Source: Zygnema cylindricum (taxonomy: Eukaryota; Streptophyta; Zygnematophyceae; Zygnematales; Zygnemataceae). Taken from it: a stretch of 64,000 nt of DNA. Both the position numbers and the translations under genes were made by a program. Location: assembly GCA_037447655.1 (NCBI GenBank), contig JBBHKE010000346.1, positions 1-64,000 on the forward strand, read 5' to 3'. Shown piece after piece: positions 15,101-23,432 of the stretch. Each line of letters begins with the position of its first letter. Position 1 is the first letter of the stretch. Under the pieces are notes generated by a model that saw only the letters and a list, made by a program, of their open reading frames with translations, had not been told where the DNA came from and ran no database searches.

Positions 15101-16570
15101 AAGTCAGGAAAATATGTACTTGTCAGACAACATGTGCTTGCAGCAGCAAGTTAATGCAAATCTTGAAAAATGCAAATATTGGACACAAGAGGGTACAGGT
15201 AATTACAGCTCCAAGAAAGCTGTCCAGATACTTTAGAAAAAAACTAAAAAAAAAAAATTGTTGAAGCAGGGAACATTGACCGACTTTAAAGAGTTTCTTT
15301 AGCCCTAATGAAAAATTTTACATAGTGACTCTTACAAGTTCCACCTGTTGAATTGTGGTCTTAAGTTCTCGATGCCTGGAAAAAGACTCGTAAGACTAAG
15401 GAAGGAAGTAATCCAAATACTCTGGTAAAAATATAATATTTCGCAATACATTAACATCAACGTTATTAACAATCCATTAAAAGCAAGGTTCTTAGGCATT
15501 CCAATAAAAGAAAGGCTGTCAAGCATTCCCTTTATAATAAGGTTGTTAAGCATTCCCTTTGTAGTAAGGTTGTTAAGCATTCCCTTTATAAAATGGTTGT
15601 TAAGCATCCCTTTATAATAAGGTTGTTAAGCATTCCACAAATAGAAGAGTGTATACCTCAACCCTAAGCACAACATTGGTGGTGTTCTTTAGTTGGACGT
15701 GACAACGAAGCTCGCGTCCAAGTTCGTCTGCATTCAAAATTACAACTGACCGGATAAGATAATATATCCAGGATAAAAAAACAGATATCACAGTTATAAA
15801 GAGAGAAAGATCCATTCTACACACTTTATAGAGAAGCGAGAGAGAAGAGAGTGAGGAGAGGGAGAGGAGAGGGAAGAGGAGGGACAAGGAGAGAAAGACA
15901 GGGGGAGGAGAGGGAGAAGGAGAGGGAGAGGGAAAGGAGGGGATGGAAGGGGAGGGAGAGGAAGAGGAGGAAGGAGGGAGGGAGGAAGGGGTGGAGGGAG
16001 GGGGGGGGGGGAAGTGAGGACAAAGATTTTAAACGACAAAAGATGATGACGTGACGTACGAGATGACGTGATGTGACGATGAAAGATGAACAAAACGCAG
16101 ATTTATTTATTGATGAAAGATGACGTGAAAGATTTGATGACGATGACGATTTGATCGATGATGACGATGAGATGACGTGATGATTTTATTTTGATGTGAT
16201 TTATTTGATTTTGATTTTGACGATGATGATGACGATGAGTGACGATGAGAGGAAGAGAGGAGGAGAGAGAGGGAGAGAGAGGAGAGGAGGAGAGGGAGAG
16301 AGAGGGAGAGAGAGATGGAGAAAGAGAGGGAGAGAGAGATGGGGAAAGATAGGGGGAGAGAGAGCGGGAGAGAGATGGGGAGAGAAGGGGGGAGAGAGAG
16401 AGAGAGGGAGGGGGAGAGAGAGAGAGAGAGGGAGAGAGAGAGAGAGAGAGAGAGAAAAAAAGAAAAAAACAAGAGAGCATAAGGATTAAGAAAAACGGGA
16501 TTGAGACAGAGAATTGCTTACAAACGAACTGAATTCCAGGCGGCTCTATTTGCAGAGGTTCAGTCGCCAT
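103..16570 (-). CDS. VAP/MSP-like N-terminal domain plus long coiled-coil protein (about 25 exons)
   Basis: Exon 1 (16522-16570) and exon 2 (15657-15727) join in frame to give an N-terminus with LQIEPPGIQFVYELGREL and then RCHVQLKNTTN. This matches the first strands of the major sperm protein domain of VAP27/VAP proteins, which bind FFAT motifs at ER contact sites. Exons 13607-13710, 13268-13348 and 12909-12968 give the rest of that region and a Ser/Pro linker. After that come coiled-coil exons, nearly all in phase 0: 12261-12371, 12052-12108, 10873-10998, 10653-10712, 10183-10260, 9959-10024, 9081-9149, about 8812-8847, 8119-8187, 7288-7440, 6605-6676, about 5956-6043, possibly near 4640-4695, 3559-3723, 3189-3347, 2345-2422, 1867-2025, 1628-1744, 1127-1204 and 103-204 (stop). 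Length is about 750 residues against about 240 for ordinary VAPs, and no C-terminal membrane anchor is seen. One exon between 15.6 and 13.7 kb is unresolved. An in-frame stop at 5942-5944 would end the protein early if the weak donor there is not used. Confidence 0.7.
317..856. mobile_element. TA-flanked MITE, family A (540 bp)
   Basis: The ends are CACCGCGAATCGTTATTAG and its inverse, each bordered by a TA dinucleotide (315-316 and 857-858). There is no coding capacity. It lies in the last intron but one of the coiled-coil gene. Its interior resembles the 617-bp copy at 56688-57304. TA borders suggest a Tc1/mariner-type mechanism; the family assignment is inferred. Confidence 0.8.
2128..2230. 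mobile_element. Fragment of TA-flanked MITE, family A
   Basis: One terminal repeat, ACACCGTGAATCACTATTAG, is followed by the family's usual AT-rich interior. No matching right end is visible nearby. It sits in an intron of the coiled-coil gene. Confidence 0.5.
3189..3347 (-). other. Duplicated coiled-coil exon, downstream copy
   Basis: This 53-codon exon starts with a run of seven Glu and continues SPREKLKELTQENDNLIDEV. It is nearly identical to the exon at 3559-3723, including the acceptor and donor context. Both are phase 0 at each end, so either or both can be included without breaking the frame. It lies inside the large coiled-coil gene. Confidence 0.85.
3559..3723 (-). other. Duplicated coiled-coil exon, upstream copy
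   Basis: This 55-codon exon has SPKEKLKELTQENDNLIDEV and ends in RLAKASK just before a GTGAGG donor. It pairs with 3189-3347. The few amino-acid differences (for example LAETVRKLNDR against SAESIQKLNDQ) leave the heptad pattern intact, which suggests that both copies are still coding. Confidence 0.85.
4120..4260 (-). repeat. Diverged duplicated block, copy A
   Basis: This block is recognisably similar to 5080-5190 over about 110 bp; shared stretches include variants of TTGCTGTGAGCTGTCC and TCAGTTT. On the minus strand it stays open and reads SLEEGIEGLDSSQQ. It may be a decayed or alternative exon of the surrounding gene. The splice signals are not convincing. Confidence 0.5.
4500..4650 (+). 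repeat. Polypurine (GA-rich) tract in intron
   Basis: About 150 bp that are almost purely A and G on the plus strand, hence polypyrimidine in the transcript of the surrounding gene. It is low-complexity intron sequence with no ORF of interest. Confidence 0.8.
5080..5190 (-). repeat. Diverged duplicated block, copy B
   Basis: Partner of 4120-4260. On the minus strand the matching frame is open and is followed by GTAAGC, a good donor. No clean acceptor in the right phase was found, so it is listed as a repeat and not as an exon. Confidence 0.5.
8726..8804 (+). repeat. Three-copy tandem repeat, about 27-30 bp unit
   Basis: The unit AATGTGAGAGGAGAGGTTA occurs three times in a row, separated by short AT-rich spacers (TAGTTAAAC, AAATTAAAC). 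It lies in an intron directly beside a coding exon of the coiled-coil gene. Confidence 0.85.
9240..9425. mobile_element. MITE, family B interior, degenerate ends
   Basis: It carries the hallmark interior of family B: a CAACGGTCAG core, then GACAAGTGTGCACGAAGAAA. The same pieces are found at 11833-11999, 19820-20002 and 27166-27372. The ends are too decayed to define the borders. Confidence 0.5.
11833..11999. mobile_element. TA-flanked MITE, family B (167 bp)
   Basis: Inverted ends of the CACMGTGTATCGCTATTAG type, with TA at both borders. The interior contains AACATCTTTTAAGAATC, CAATCGCAACCGTC and GACAAGTGTGCCCGAAGAA, shared with the copies at 27166 and 19820. It is in an intron of the coiled-coil gene. 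Confidence 0.8.
12428..12560 (+). repeat. Direct duplication of a 30-bp motif, about 100 bp apart
   Basis: CATAGGTTTAGTGTGCAAAA occurs near 12431 and again near 12530 in the same orientation. The motif resembles the ends of the fold-back family seen at 52259-52403, so this may be a rearranged copy. Confidence 0.6.
15478..15645 (+). repeat. Minisatellite, about 6 imperfect 27-30 bp units
   Basis: Consecutive variants of AAGGTTGTTAAGCATTCCC followed by TTTATAAT. Units differ by point changes and small deletions. It is in an early intron of the VAP-like gene. Confidence 0.85.
15831..16017 (+). repeat. Long polypurine tract, intron 1
   Basis: About 185 bp of nearly uninterrupted A/G on the plus strand, ending in a run of G. 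It lies in intron 1 of the VAP-like gene, so the transcript carries a long polypyrimidine stretch. Confidence 0.9.
16030..16246 (+). repeat. GATGACG-type degenerate microsatellite
   Basis: Repeated GATGACG, GACGATGA and GATTTGAT words fill the space between two polypurine tracts. It is low-complexity sequence with no gene. Confidence 0.75.
16247..16475 (+). repeat. Second long polypurine tract (GA-rich), intron 1
   Basis: About 225 bp dominated by GAGAGAGGGA words, ending in (GA)n and then A-rich sequence. It lies about 50 bp from exon 1 of the VAP-like gene. Confidence 0.9.
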
Positions 16571-16934
16571 TGAAAGGTCTCAACTCTGGAACTCGCTGCA
16601 AGGCCAATCAGTCCAATATCTTACCGAGGCACTTGCAATCACTCCTTCCAGGGAGGCTCCCCTGCAGCCTTTAGCTGCTTACACCACCAGTCTGCCTAAT
16701 GTTAAGGGCAAGCCGAACACGCCAACAGGGTGCTTCCGGGCACTTCCATTTCATTGGTTCGCATTTATGTATGCATGTGTGATTGTATGCATACTTGTCT
16801 TTTTTCCATTTTTTCGTGTTTTCATGTCAACCGCCGTTGACCCGCCGTTGACCCCTTGTTGACTCTCCGCTGACGCGTTAAAAGTGATATGCTGTACAGT
16901 GTATGGCAATAGCCAATAGGACAGTACAGTACAG

Positions 16935-17055
16935 TCGATTTTTCGCGACTAACCGTGCCCGCCCGTAACCGAAAAAGTACAAAATTAATCAATGTACGAC
17001 GGAATAAGCCAATAATTTCGATTTGTCGCGTTCCCTAAGATTTGCGAAATGAATA
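16935..17055. mobile_element. Fragment related to the hAT-type MITE interior
   Basis: About 120 bp, starting TTTTTCGCGACTAACCGTGC, match 20766-20885 with only a few differences. The terminal repeat CAGAGGTCGCAAA is absent, so this is a broken copy. Confidence 0.75.
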
Positions 17056-17254
17056 GTGTTACTACACCGCCGAAAAGTGAGGTTTAATACAGAATTTTGT
17101 ACTTTCTCGTACCATGCCGTACTATATTTTCGTGAGTTTCTTGAAAACAACATTACAGAAAAAAGGATAACGATTCTCCAAGTACCCGGGAGAAGACGTC
17201 GACCGTCCGATTACATTTTGGTCTTCATCTGCGAAGCAATTGCTCCATGCGCCT

Positions 17255-17312
17255 CTGTATTGGTGAACCCACCTGGTGAACCCACCTCGCGGAGGTGGGT
17301 TCACCAATACAG
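17255..17312. repeat. Perfect 20-bp inverted repeat (hairpin)
   Basis: The arm CTGTATTGGTGAACCCACCT at 17255-17274 is exactly the inverse of 17293-17312. The 18-bp loop holds a second GGTGAACCCACCT, so two alternative foldings are possible. No transposon end or terminator family was recognised. Confidence 0.9.
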
Positions 17313-17915
17313 AACCAGTCAATTCGTTACACTTGGACGATAGACACGTGCGTCGATGAAAAATGAAAATTTTCACACGCCCCCAAAGTCACGTGCCTTC
17401 GGACAAGGTGACCGTAAAATCTTTGCCGAAAAGAAATACGGTTTTTTCCTGAAAGTCAGCAGAGTGAAGGAGATCTCTGAGGTACATTGACGCGGTACAC
17501 TTGCGAAGTACACGTGTGAAGTACGCAAGTACGGATTTGCATACGAAAATGGTCGGTTTTCAAATCTTTGCGATTTTAGAGATTTGATCGTCGACTTACG
17601 TGGAACCATTCAAAAAACAACACGTATGTAAAAACCTATTTACAGACGATACGCGATGTAACCGAGGCCTCTGTAATACAGAAATTTTGATGTCCGTACT
17701 ATTACAGAGACCTCCTGATGTAACCATGCCCTTAGACCATCGTTTCTGCGTGCACTGAAGCAGAAATTTCAATAGGGAATCTGAAGGCGATAATTGTTAT
17801 TTTCAATATAAACCGCCGGATTAACACAGTCTAACATACGTACACTTAAGAAAAAGAAAAAGGTTTTTAAATGGCCAAAAAAACATCTGCATTCAAAGGG
17901 ATAGAGGGTGGACAG

Positions 17916-20002
17916 TACACCGTGCATCGCTATCAGCGTTAATATCTTGGGAATTGATCGTGGCAGTGACTGTTTTGGTTGCGCACATTCACTTACGTCA
18001 TTTTGTCAAAAATTGTACGTAAGAAGTACACATTGGTACAAGTAAAGTACCGTTGTCTAAATTTGACGGTCAATCGGTTGGACAGCTTTGACTTTCAAAA
18101 TATTGTTTCAACCGCTTAAACTTTTGCCGCGCTTGCGAACGTCCACCGTCATAATAAAATTTGCAATTCACATGGCCGGCGAACGTTTACGGGAACAAAA
18201 CTGCGGCAACCACATGTAAATAAAAGTATTGCAGACAGTCACTATATGTCGTTACGTGAGCTCCACGGTGAGAGCACGTTGGATATTAAGTTAGCCCCAA
18301 AATTGAAATTTAGTTGTGTAAGGGTGCGTCTCCTTGTGCCTAAGTAAGGGTTTTTTTCTGTCGTTTTCCTGTAAAACTTAGAGCCGTACCGCATAAGTTT
18401 CAAACGTACAAAAAATAGAGAAAATGAAAAGTACATTTTGCGTCATCATCGAATTTAAGATGTACTACATGTTGTCGTTTTGTGTTCTTCGCCCCACGGC
18501 CACACCAAAAAACGACATCTTCAAACATTTCTTTAAAACCAGAGAAAATGTGTTTTAAAACAAAGAATTTTCGAAAAAAAAATAGAAACAAGTAGTCGCA
18601 CTTGTAAAAAAATTTCAAGAAATTTCAAAAGAATTCAAGCGACAACGAAAAGTGCACGATCCGCTTTGTTTTGTCCGTTTGCGTTCATGTACGACAAAGC
18701 AAAGTACACAATTTGTTTGGTTTTGTCCTTTTGCGCCTGGTACAGATTTTATTTCGCCAGGGGTCTCAAGATCCGATGCCATTTCACGTCGAGCGGAAAA
18801 GAGACGCAAAAGGCAAAATGCATCTTCTTCAACCGTGAAACGGCACAGGCTGGAAGACGGTACGTCTACAATGTCACGAAAAAGTCATGCGACGTCATAA
18901 ACAGTTACAAAAAATTACATGCCTCATCACAGATTGTACACTGTCGACAGCCGTCACGGGCATTGTCGACGTATACAATCGTCACGCCCTTAAGTGACAA
19001 CTTCGTTTGTTACACATAGAGACACCCGAAATCCGGGTCCGTCGGATCTCACTAAAATACAAAGTATATTATCTAAGTTTCAAGTATATGGAGACGCACC
19101 CTAAGCGTTACATTGAACATAGACGCATATTGAAACGAAACCTCTTTAAACTGAAAGTATTGTAAGTATTGTACAGAAACATTAAAATGCACGAAACAAA
19201 ATTTTGCTATCATGTAAGAATTTTGATTCGTAGATATTGTGGCTCGATTTTGTCGCGCGTGATGACACGTATTTTTTCCATTTGTTTTCAATATATATAT
19301 TTACGCCGGTTCGTTTTATTATAGTGTACAAAAATTATTTCATTTCGTGCGTTCTAGTATTTTCACGCGTTCTAATATTTCCGTACAATACGTATAGTAC
19401 TTTAGTTTTAAGAGGTTTCGTTTAAGTTCGCGTCGAAGTTCAATTTAACGCTTAGACGATTAAATTTCAATTTTGCGGCTGTGCTTTCACCGTGGAGCTC
19501 ACGTAGTGACAAAAAGTGATTGTCTGCAACACTTTTATTTACATGTGGTTGCCGCAATTTTGTTACCGTAAACGTTCGCCGACCGTGTGAATTGCTAATT
19601 TTCTTATGACGGTCGACGTCCGCAAGCGGGGCAAAATTTTAAGCGGCTGAAACAATATTTTGAAAGTCAAAGTTGTCCAACCGATTGACCGTCAAATTTG
19701 TACTCAAAAGTACTTTATTTGAACAAATATGTACTTGAAATGTACAATTTTTGACAAAATGACGTGAGTGACTGTGCAAAACCAAAACAATCACTGTCTT
19801 GATCAATTCCCAATATCTTTTACGCCTCATAAAACATATTTTCTCCGTACACACTTGTATGATTTTCAGATGGAGACCAACAATCGGAAGCTGAGAATCT
19901 TACCTTTCAATCGCAACCGTCAGATCCAAAATCCGATAAGTGTGTACGGAAAAAAAACGTTATAGGTGGCAAAAAAAACATGAACCCTAATAGCGATACA
20001 CG
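17916..20002. mobile_element. Family B MITE split by a nested insertion
   Basis: The left end, TACACCGTGCATCGCTATC, starts at 17916. The right part (19820-20002) has the family B interior and a decayed end, CTAATAGCGATACACG. The two parts are separated by the element at 17949-19811 with a target duplication, so the insertion is younger than the host copy. Confidence 0.75.
17949..19811. mobile_element. Long-TIR non-autonomous DNA transposon, 1863 bp, copy 1
   Basis: Both ends read GGGAATTGATC / GATCAATTCCC, and inverted similarity continues inward for about 330 bp. A perfect 8-bp duplication, AATATCTT, flanks it at 17941-17948 and 19812-19819. No transposase is seen; the interior open frames are short and unrecognised. 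Long inverted repeats fit Mutator-like elements, while 8 bp also fits hAT, so the superfamily is left open. Confidence 0.88.
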
Positions 20003-20610
20003 AAAGGGGTATTCGAGAGAACGTTATCATGACAACGGTTTTGCGTCGCACAAAGTACACCTAATTATTAGTTGTTCAGCTCACTAGTGTCAAGTGATAC
20101 AATCGGATATCGTAGGTTACCTCTATAGTTTTTCAAAACGAATTTCACGCACGATTCAAATTGCGTACGATACGTAGAAATCGGAGATGGTCGATTTTAA
20201 AATTTATGTCCTTACACTTTTTATATGTTCGTACGTTCGTACACATTTTAAACTTACCGCGCGCAAATATAGTGACGCTGCAACGTCTCTTTTCGAAATT
20301 TTCTGTACCTGAACAATATAATTCCGTACGTTATCCGTGAAATTTTTGTTCAGTTTACCGGACAAAAAGTACTAATTTCGCCAAATTCGTACATTTCCCG
20401 TAAAAAACCATATAGTTACCATAAAATATCGCGCAGTTCCTGTAGATTGTCCATTCACTTTACTGGACGGAAAGTACATCGCGTTTTTTTGCGATTCTTT
20501 TAAAAGTATCGTGCAATCCGTAGAAATCGAGAAAAATGAAAAAATCGCACGATTTGAACAACTAGGGTTGCCTCATAGGTGAGTTTAAAATACAAAATTT
20601 AACCCTCAGG

Positions 20611-21293
20611 CAGAGGTCGCAAAAGTCAAAAAATTTCATACCCAAACCGACCGTTTTTTTTTTTCAAAATCTGAGTAACCGACGCCCGACCGAGTTTTGT
20701 CACGCTCCAAAATTGTTAACCGTTAACCGACCGTCGTTTACGAAAAAAAAAAATAACCGAATCTTGATTTTTCGCGACTAACCGTGCCCGCCCGTAACCG
20801 AAAAAGTACAAAATTAGTCAATGTACGACGGAATAAGCCAATAATTACAATTTGTCGCGTTCCCTAAGATTTGCGAAATGAATAGTGTACTACCGTGTCA
20901 GATTTGCGACGCTTTGTCGCGTTCCCTAAGATTTTCGAAATGAATAGTGTACTCGTGTCAGATTTGCGACGCTTTGTCGCGTTCCCTTTGATTTGCGAAA
21001 TAAATAGCTTACTATAGTACCGTGTCAGATTTGCGACGCTAATCATGATGTCACGTACTTCCACGATGCCAAAGAGTACAAAGTACATGAATGTTGGAAA
21101 AAAAAATACAAATTTTTCTTTTTTTCTGGTTTTTTGTTTGACCGACCGTAACTGGCCGTTTTTTTTTCTATGATGAGTCAACCAACCGTAACCGCCCGAC
21201 CCCCAAAATTTGGCAACCGAATCCGTTCCGGATCTGGCGCGGGCGGTCGGTTAACGGTCGGTCACGGTTTCGGTTGACCGTTTGCGACCTCTG
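20611..21293. mobile_element. hAT-type MITE, 683 bp, intact ends
   Basis: The terminal inverted repeat is CAGAGGTCGCAAA / TTTGCGACCTCTG. A perfect 8-bp target duplication, CCCTCAGG, lies at 20603-20610 and 21294-21301. The 8-bp duplication and the CAGAGG start are typical of hAT elements. The interior carries many CCGACCGTTAACC-like words and a tandem array near 20870-21045. There is no transposase. Confidence 0.92.
20870..21045 (+). repeat. Internal tandem array, about 60-70 bp unit, 3 copies
   Basis: The unit runs from TTTGTCGCGTTCCC through TGCGAAATGAATAGTGTACT to CGTGTCAGATTTGCGACGC. Copies differ by a few bases. The array is inside the hAT-type MITE. Confidence 0.85.
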
Positions 21294-21467
21294 CCCTCAG
21301 GCTCGCGGTACTGCGAGTCGAGAACCGATCCGGGCACGTTAGGACCCCGAAGGCCCTTTGGCCCTTGCCCATGCAAGATTCGGTTTCAGGTGCGGCAGCA
21401 CAGGCGCACACCTACAAGGATAAATCGAGGGAGTCTCACATTTATTTAATAAGACTACAATACAGTA

Positions 21468-22735
21468 CACCGTCAATCGTTATTACAGCAAAGGAATAAA
21501 TAGCGTACAAAAAAAAAATAGTGTTATTAACACAAATCGGGATTTTTTTTTTAAACAAAAATTTATTTACTAATTAAGGGAATTGATCATAGTAGTGACT
21601 GTTTTGGTTGCGCACAGTCACTTACGTCATTTTGTCAAAAATTGTACGTTTGAAGTACACATTGGTAGAAGTGAAGTACCGCTGAGGCTAAATTTGACAG
21701 TAAATCAGTTGGACAAATTTGACTTTCAAAAAAATGCTTCAACCGCTTAAACTTTTGTCGTGCTTGCGAACGTCGACCGTCATAATAAAATTAGCAATTG
21801 ACACGGCCGGCGAACGTCATGTAAATAAAAGTGTTGCAGACAGTCACTTTTTGTCGTTATGTGAGCTCCACGGTGGGAGCATGTTGGATATGAAGTTAGC
21901 CGCAAAATTGAAATTTTAGTCGCTAAGCGTTATATTGAACTTAGACGCAAATTGAAACGAAACCTCAAACCTCTTTAAATTGAAGTAATGTACTATAAGT
22001 CTTGTACGGAAATACCAAAACGCACGAAACGAAATTTCGCTTTTAATGTAAGAATATTTATTCGTAGATATTATGGCTCGATTTCGTCGCGCGTGACGAC
22101 GCGCATTTTGTTCATTTAATTTCGATTGATGTTTTGACGCCGTTCTTTTTATTATAGTGTACAAAGTTTCAAATTTATTCTCAACGGTACTTTAGTTGTA
22201 CCATTGTGTACTTCAAACGTACAATTTTTGAAAAAACGACGTAAGTGACGTGCGCAATCAAAGCAGTCACCGCCATGATCAATTCCCCTAATTAATCCCT
22301 AACTGTAATTTGGGTTGTGTTTAATAATAATTACCCGCCCTTTCGACGTCTATGGTAATATGTGTTCCTATACAAAATCTGACAATTTGTACGTCGTCGC
22401 GCTGTTCACACGGTCGACGAACAAACATATGAGAACGTGGTTTTTTTCGACAAGTTTGCTTCTCTTTCTTCTAGTGCACATTCACATGTGTGTGCAATAA
22501 TAATGTTAAGTGTCTTTTATGCCTTTGTAATTCAAAAAGTACAATTTCGTACGGAGATACCCTGTCCGTACGCCACACTATTTCCATCGCAGTGTACTTC
22601 CATTATCAACGCTAATTGAAAAAAAACCCGAATTAGAATAATGGAAAAATAGAATTATGGATTGTATTTCAGGTTTTTTTTTTTGAAAAAAGGGCACCGA
22701 ATTAGTGTTTTTTACTCTAATAGCGATTGGCGGTG
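21468..22735. mobile_element. TA-flanked MITE, family A, split by a nested insertion
   Basis: The left end is CACCGTCAATCGTTATTAC and the right end CTAATAGCGATTGGCGGTG, each bordered by TA. The right 100 bp matches the copy at 35978-36174. The long-TIR element at 21580-22287 sits inside it with its own target duplication. Confidence 0.8.
21580..22287. mobile_element. Long-TIR non-autonomous DNA transposon, 708 bp, copy 2
   Basis: It has the same ends (GGGAATTGATC / GATCAATTCCC) and the same inverted arms as 17949-19811, but a shorter middle. The perfect 8-bp duplication CTAATTAA lies at 21572-21579 and 22288-22295. It looks like an internal-deletion derivative of the longer copy. No coding capacity. 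Confidence 0.9.
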
Positions 22736-22764
22736 TACAGTAATGGTACATTTTCTGCATACTA

Positions 22765-23170
22765 CACCGCGAATCGCTATTAGCGTAGTAATTTTTTTAG
22801 CGCATAAAAATAATTAGTGTTATTAACGCTAATTGGGAATTTGAAATAAAAATAAAAAAAACAAATATTCTATTTTTTTACTGATGCTAATTTGGGTTTT
22901 AAAAAAAAATAGAAAAAAACCCTAAACATGCTTACACTAATATAGGTGTCCATACAAAATCTTTGAAATTGTACGCCGTAGCTTAATTTTACCGGTTGTA
23001 CTTGTTAGACTATTTTATGTGAGTTAAATTTTCACCTTTTTCCAATGCACATTCACATGCGCGCGCGCTTTTGTTAAATAATTTTATGTACTTTTTCACT
23101 TAGAAAGGTATACTTTTGTATGGTATATCACTGACCGTATACCACACTATGTAAATCGCAGTGTACTTTC
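22765..23170. mobile_element. Family A MITE, left end only
   Basis: It starts with CACCGCGAATCGCTATTAGC, 29 bp after the previous family A copy ends, giving two ends back to back. The interior resembles 22315-22600 (ACACTATTTCCATCGCAGTG against ACACTATGTAAATCGCAGTG). The right border is not clear. Confidence 0.5.
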
Positions 23171-23269
23171 GTTATTAACGCTGATTGGAACAGAACCCTA
23201 AATGGCATAAAGGAAATATTAGAATTATTAATGCTATTTTTGGATTTTGGTCAAAATTGAATAATTTTT

Positions 23270-23432
23270 TTTATCCGAATGTTTTAATTGGTCCAATTTT
23301 TGGTCTGAATGTTTTAATTGGTCCGAATAGGTCCGAATACAATATGGGTCTTAAGGTCATATTGTATGTTTTGCATACAATAGGCATATTGTATGGGCCT
23401 ACTTTCACCTACTTTTTAACTATGTTTCATGC
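23270..23432. mobile_element. Truncated copy of the 278-bp twin element
   Basis: It matches the right half of 32469-32746, from the TTTAATTGGTCCGAATAGG words through AATAGGCATATTGTATGGGC to TACTTTTTAACTATG. The left half is missing or replaced. Confidence 0.8.

Larger units (their letters stand above)
16571..17915. other. Intergenic, 5' flank of the VAP-like gene
   Basis: No gene is seen. It holds the upstream sequence of the minus-strand gene, a fragment of the hAT-type MITE (16935-17055) and a strong hairpin (17255-17312). Open frames here are short and look random. Confidence 0.6.

Noticed and set aside
15794-16570. Ser/Pro/Leu-rich and Arg/Glu-rich open frames
   Set aside because: They read through polypurine tracts in intron 1 and are not genes; only the first 49 bases at 16522-16570 are coding.
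18652-19019. Open frames inside the long-TIR element as a transposase
   Set aside because: At most 117 codons, with no DDE or zinc-finger motif; the element looks non-autonomous.
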